Source: Solea solea (taxonomy: Eukaryota > Chordata > Actinopteri > Pleuronectiformes > Soleidae). Taken from it: a DNA stretch of 64,000 bases. A program made the translations under genes and the position numbers. The stretch lies in the NCBI RefSeq assembly GCF_958295425.1, contig NC_081146.1, positions 14,070,131-14,134,130 on the forward strand, read 5' to 3'. Shown piece after piece: positions 61,528-64,000 of the stretch. How positions within the stretch are numbered: the first letter of the stretch is position 1; each line of letters begins with the position of its first letter. The notes beneath the pieces were generated by a model. That model made no database searches, was not told where the DNA came from, and saw only the letters and a list, made by a program, of their open reading frames with translations.

Positions 61528-63169
61528 CTGAAGAGAAAACGGTGATATGAATAAGTATTAGTGGATTAGGCATTGTTCCGGTGTCTACACATGCTAATAT
61601 TGACATTTTAACTAGATTTGATATCAAGGTAGAGTATCTCAACTGTTGAGAGATAACTAACATGGAAGTGACTGGCTTTGTTTTGTTTTGGGTGGAGGCA
61701 AAGCACATTCAAATTCAGTGTGGTCTCACAAGGTCAGAGCAAAGTTACTATAGGAGTTGCACTCACATTTGAAATGACTTTTAAGGTGGTTTGAGTCAGA
61801 GACCCCTGCTTTACAGAGTGAGGATTTAAAACAAAGTAAAACAGGTAATACATAAAGTTATTGTGAAGTCCTGGCTACAGGTTTAATTTTTCTTGGTCTG
61901 GTGAAAAATGTGGTCCTTTCACACCAATTCATGTTGTTTTGTAACGGTCTAAAAGACACTGGCATGAACTAGACTTGACTGAAAGTCACAAATGAAACAA
62001 AATATTAGCTGTGCAGTGTTACATGTATGGACAGAGAACATACTTTATGTGAGGCGTTACATTAGTTGCTTTGTGTTTGATGGTCACAGTCGAGTAGATC
62101 ACTAGAGATTCGTCAGAACTTGGGGTCTGAAGCGAGAGCAGAGCAGTGAATTCATTAAAAAAATGAAATATGGTGCTGCGTCTTTGCATTTGAACATTTA
62201 TGCTTTTGAGTTCATTTGTGAATGAGAAGCACGACCCGATCAGCCCTTACAAGTGGGGGAGAGGATGGAACTGTGATGTTGGCATAAATGGTGTCGAGCT
62301 GATCTTCTCTGACTGAAGAGCTCAAGCCATTTACTCTGGAGCCAGACACAGCCTGCAGACAAGGACAGAACAGGAAACAACGTCAGGTTTTCTTTCACAG
62401 GTGAATAATGTTTTATTTAATCATTTGAATTATATCACTGATCACATACAGATTACTCATTTCAATTAGTTTACTGTGTGCACTTACGTTTTGCGCTCTT
62501 AGTTTCTTCCTGACAAAAGAACACAAATAATTGTTACACATAACACTAGAAATAAGTGCCTCACATGGCCCCCTGGTGGACACTGGGGGATATTGCAGGT
62601 AGAAATATCAGCTAAATTATAATATTAATTCTGCCAAGGAGGTTATGTTTCTCACAGATGTGTAAAGTAATGAATTACATTTACTCACGTTACTGCAATT
62701 GAGTAGGGTCTTTTTGTACTAAATTTGTAATTTTACTTTTTAGTTTTTTTTGGAAGTACTGTACTTCACTACATTTTAAATCACATCCATTACAAAGTAA
62801 AAACAAATGTTGGCCTGAATTTAATGATGTACTACATTGTATATATTGTATATATAATTTGAAAACACTACACAGAGCATCTCAGTTATGGTCAAAAGGT
62901 ATAATGTTATCTGTTTACTTAAATTTGTGTTACATTTTTGCTTATGTACAAATCTGGTCATGGCCAGAACAAAACTCTCAACTGCTCAATCCTGTGGTGT
63001 CATATTCTTGAGACGTTTTTCTGTAATAGTGGGAAACACAGCAGCAACATGACACCAAAACGTGTCTCAAAGTCTGCCCATACTCACCAGAACAGAAGAA
63101 GAGCTGTCACAAGAGCCACTATAACAATGAGTCCTGCAAGTCCAGCTATGATTAGGTAGGACTGGCTGC
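61461..63169 (-). CDS. Single-pass receptor with three ITIM/ITSM-like tyrosine motifs, 3' part of gene
   Basis: Five joined exons (63169-63088, 62509-62488, 62352-62251, 62126-62044, 61527-61461) stay in frame and encode about 118 residues to a TGA. The first holds a transmembrane helix (SYLIIAGLAGLIVIVALVTA) followed by WKKLRAQN, a stop-transfer boundary. The cytoplasmic tail then has TIYANI, VIYSTV and VIYATV. The last two fit the ITIM pattern (I/V/L/S)xYxx(L/V/I) and the first the ITSM-like TxYxx(I/V). One tyrosine motif per small exon is typical of inhibitory immunoglobulin-superfamily receptors, whose phosphorylated motifs recruit SHP-1/SHP-2 phosphatases. The extracellular exons are beyond the right edge, so I cannot say which family (CD22/Siglec-like, CEACAM-like, CD300-like or another). 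No symbol is given. Confidence 0.8.
62044..62126 (-). CDS. Receptor exon with VIYSTV
   Basis: 27 codons plus two bases, beginning TPSSDESLVIYSTVTIKHKA. Acceptor ctctcgcttcag, donor gtatgt. Confidence 0.8.
62251..62352 (-). CDS. Receptor exon with TIYANI
   Basis: 34 codons in phase 0, from AVSGSRVNGLSSSVREDQLD to TIYANITVPSSPPL. Acceptor tgtctgcag, donor gtaagg. Confidence 0.8.
62488..62509 (-). CDS. Receptor 22-bp microexon, KKLRAQN
   Basis: One base completing Trp, then KKLRAQN. The exon is bounded by ttttgtcag and gtaagt. Basic juxtamembrane residues fit a stop-transfer sequence. Confidence 0.75.
62567..62580 (-). promoter_or_regulatory. CTCF-like site (weaker)
   Basis: Minus-strand TCCACCAGGGGGCC fits most of the CTCF core, with a mismatch at the last positions. 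It has the same orientation as the site at 11512-11526. Confidence 0.3.
63088..63169 (-). CDS. Receptor transmembrane exon
   Basis: 26 codons plus two bases at each end, a single hydrophobic helix rich in Leu, Ile, Val and Ala. Acceptor gttcctcctcag, donor gtgagt. The preceding exon is not found in the remaining 830 bases. Confidence 0.8.
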
Positions 63170-63192
63170 CTGAGGAGGAACACACATTTAAA

Positions 63193-63362
63193 CAGTGGTT
63201 CCCAAACTTTTTCTGTTGGGCCCCCCTTTGGAGGAAGAAATTTCCCGGGGGCCCCATGACATTTTTGCTTTAGCCTGCAAAACTTTAGTTAGGACTTAAA
63301 AAAAAAAACAGAACTCGCGCCCCCTGGAGAGTCTCCACGCCCCCCAGTTTGAAAAAGGCTGC
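63193..63362. mobile_element. hAT-like MITE ('cagtggttcccaaac' type)
   Basis: Begins cagtggttcccaaacttttt and ends ccccagtttgaaaaaggctg, with gcgccccctgg and gggggcccc blocks inside. This is the usual form of a widespread vertebrate non-autonomous hAT element. It sits about 20 bases from the acceptor of the receptor transmembrane exon. Confidence 0.6.
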
Positions 63363-63698
63363 ATTTAAAGATGTTGGTCCTGTCGGAAATTCGTCATGTG
63401 TCATAATGCTCACATCAGACAGAATGACAACTTGAGGACCAAAATGACGCACCACACGGTCATCATATATCACAGACCAAGTCCACAAAACCACACAGGA
63501 CTTTGAATTGTATCATTTACAGCTGGTAGTAGATTACATATTTCTGCCAGTACAACTTATCCTTTATATTATTTTCACAAAGACTTGATGAACTTTTGTA
63601 GGATTTTTAGTTTCACAATTATTTTGGATACAGGACCTTTGTTTTCTGATGTTCGTGTGTTGAGTGCAAAAAAGGGCATAAAAGGTCCTGAGGTACCA

Positions 63699-63998
63699 CT
63701 ACGGATGTAATATATTTTTGACCACAAGTAGGTTTTTGGGGGCGCTGTTTCCCACTTGGCATAACAGTAAGGAGACGTTTTTTTCTTCTGAGTGAGAAGA
63801 AGTGGCGGCAGCAGAGAAACAGAAGACAGCGTCTTTTTCACGTTCCTCGACATATTTTAAGAATGTTTTGAACTTTTCAAAGTAAGTGGAGGGCCAGGCA
63901 GCCCTAACATTCATGCCTGTTTCCATGATGTGCCAGGGAAGTATATCTACTGCCATGCAAAAGTGTTTTCCCTGTACAAGACACAGGGCTTGGTCAGG
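63699..63998 (-). other. Unassigned open frame reaching the right window edge
   Basis: On the minus strand a frame stays open from the window edge to about 63699, roughly 100 codons. It includes WHIMETGMNVRAAWPSTYFE and then FKTFLKYVEEREKDAVFCF. The FLxY...DAVFCF pattern faintly recalls the TTF-type zinc finger of hAT-derived proteins, but the cysteine that should follow is missing. It could be a transposon remnant or chance. Not recognised with confidence. Confidence 0.25.
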
Positions 63999-64000
63999 GA

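Noticed and set aside
1..64000. CRISPR array, bacterial operon, tRNA or rRNA genes
   Set aside because: No regularly spaced direct repeats with unique spacers, no intact tRNA A- and B-box pair and no rRNA-like sequence noticed; the sequence is clearly vertebrate.

Overview
The window is nuclear DNA from a vertebrate, most likely a teleost fish. Genes are split into short exons with GT-AG introns, intron and intergenic DNA is AT-rich, and CA, TA and other microsatellites and small non-autonomous DNA transposons typical of fish are scattered throughout. No operon, CRISPR array, prophage or rRNA gene is present. I can support three genes, all on the minus strand.

(1) Positions 1 to about 10,140: the 5' end of tmem65, a mitochondrial inner-membrane protein. 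The first coding exon is at 9222-9516. A probable 5' UTR intron and a CpG- and CRE-containing promoter lie to its right. The rest of the gene should lie left of the window, which would make 1-9221 intronic; that stretch holds repeats and no other convincing exon. (2) 12.8-60.9 kb: a complete mtss1 gene (MTSS1/MIM, an I-BAR and WH2 actin/membrane protein). Sixteen coding exons join in one open frame of 893 codons, from the ATG at 60388 to the stop at 15601. The I-BAR (IMD) domain is encoded by exons 1-8 and is spread over 38 kb because of very large introns, the third being 20.7 kb. A serine-rich linker follows, then a fish-type tyrosine/glycine/proline-rich insert and a C-terminal WH2 motif. 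(3) 61.2-63.2 kb: the last five coding exons of a single-pass receptor with three tyrosine motifs of ITIM/ITSM type. Its ectodomain exons lie beyond the right edge.

The order tmem65 - mtss1 matches human 8q24.13, but the four genes that lie between them in human (TRMT12, RNF139, TATDN1, NDUFB9) are not recognisable here. The 3' end of the receptor gene sits only a few hundred bases from the mtss1 promoter, so the two are tightly spaced tandem genes.

No previously undescribed molecular system stands out. The observations most worth a second look are the Tyr/Gly/Pro-rich insert in Mtss1, a diverged array of ~137-bp units each carrying a palindromic E-box in mtss1 intron 2, a pair of related inverted-repeat elements in intron 3, and the ITIM receptor next to mtss1. 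Calls rest on recalled family sequences and on splice-frame arithmetic; no alignment was run.
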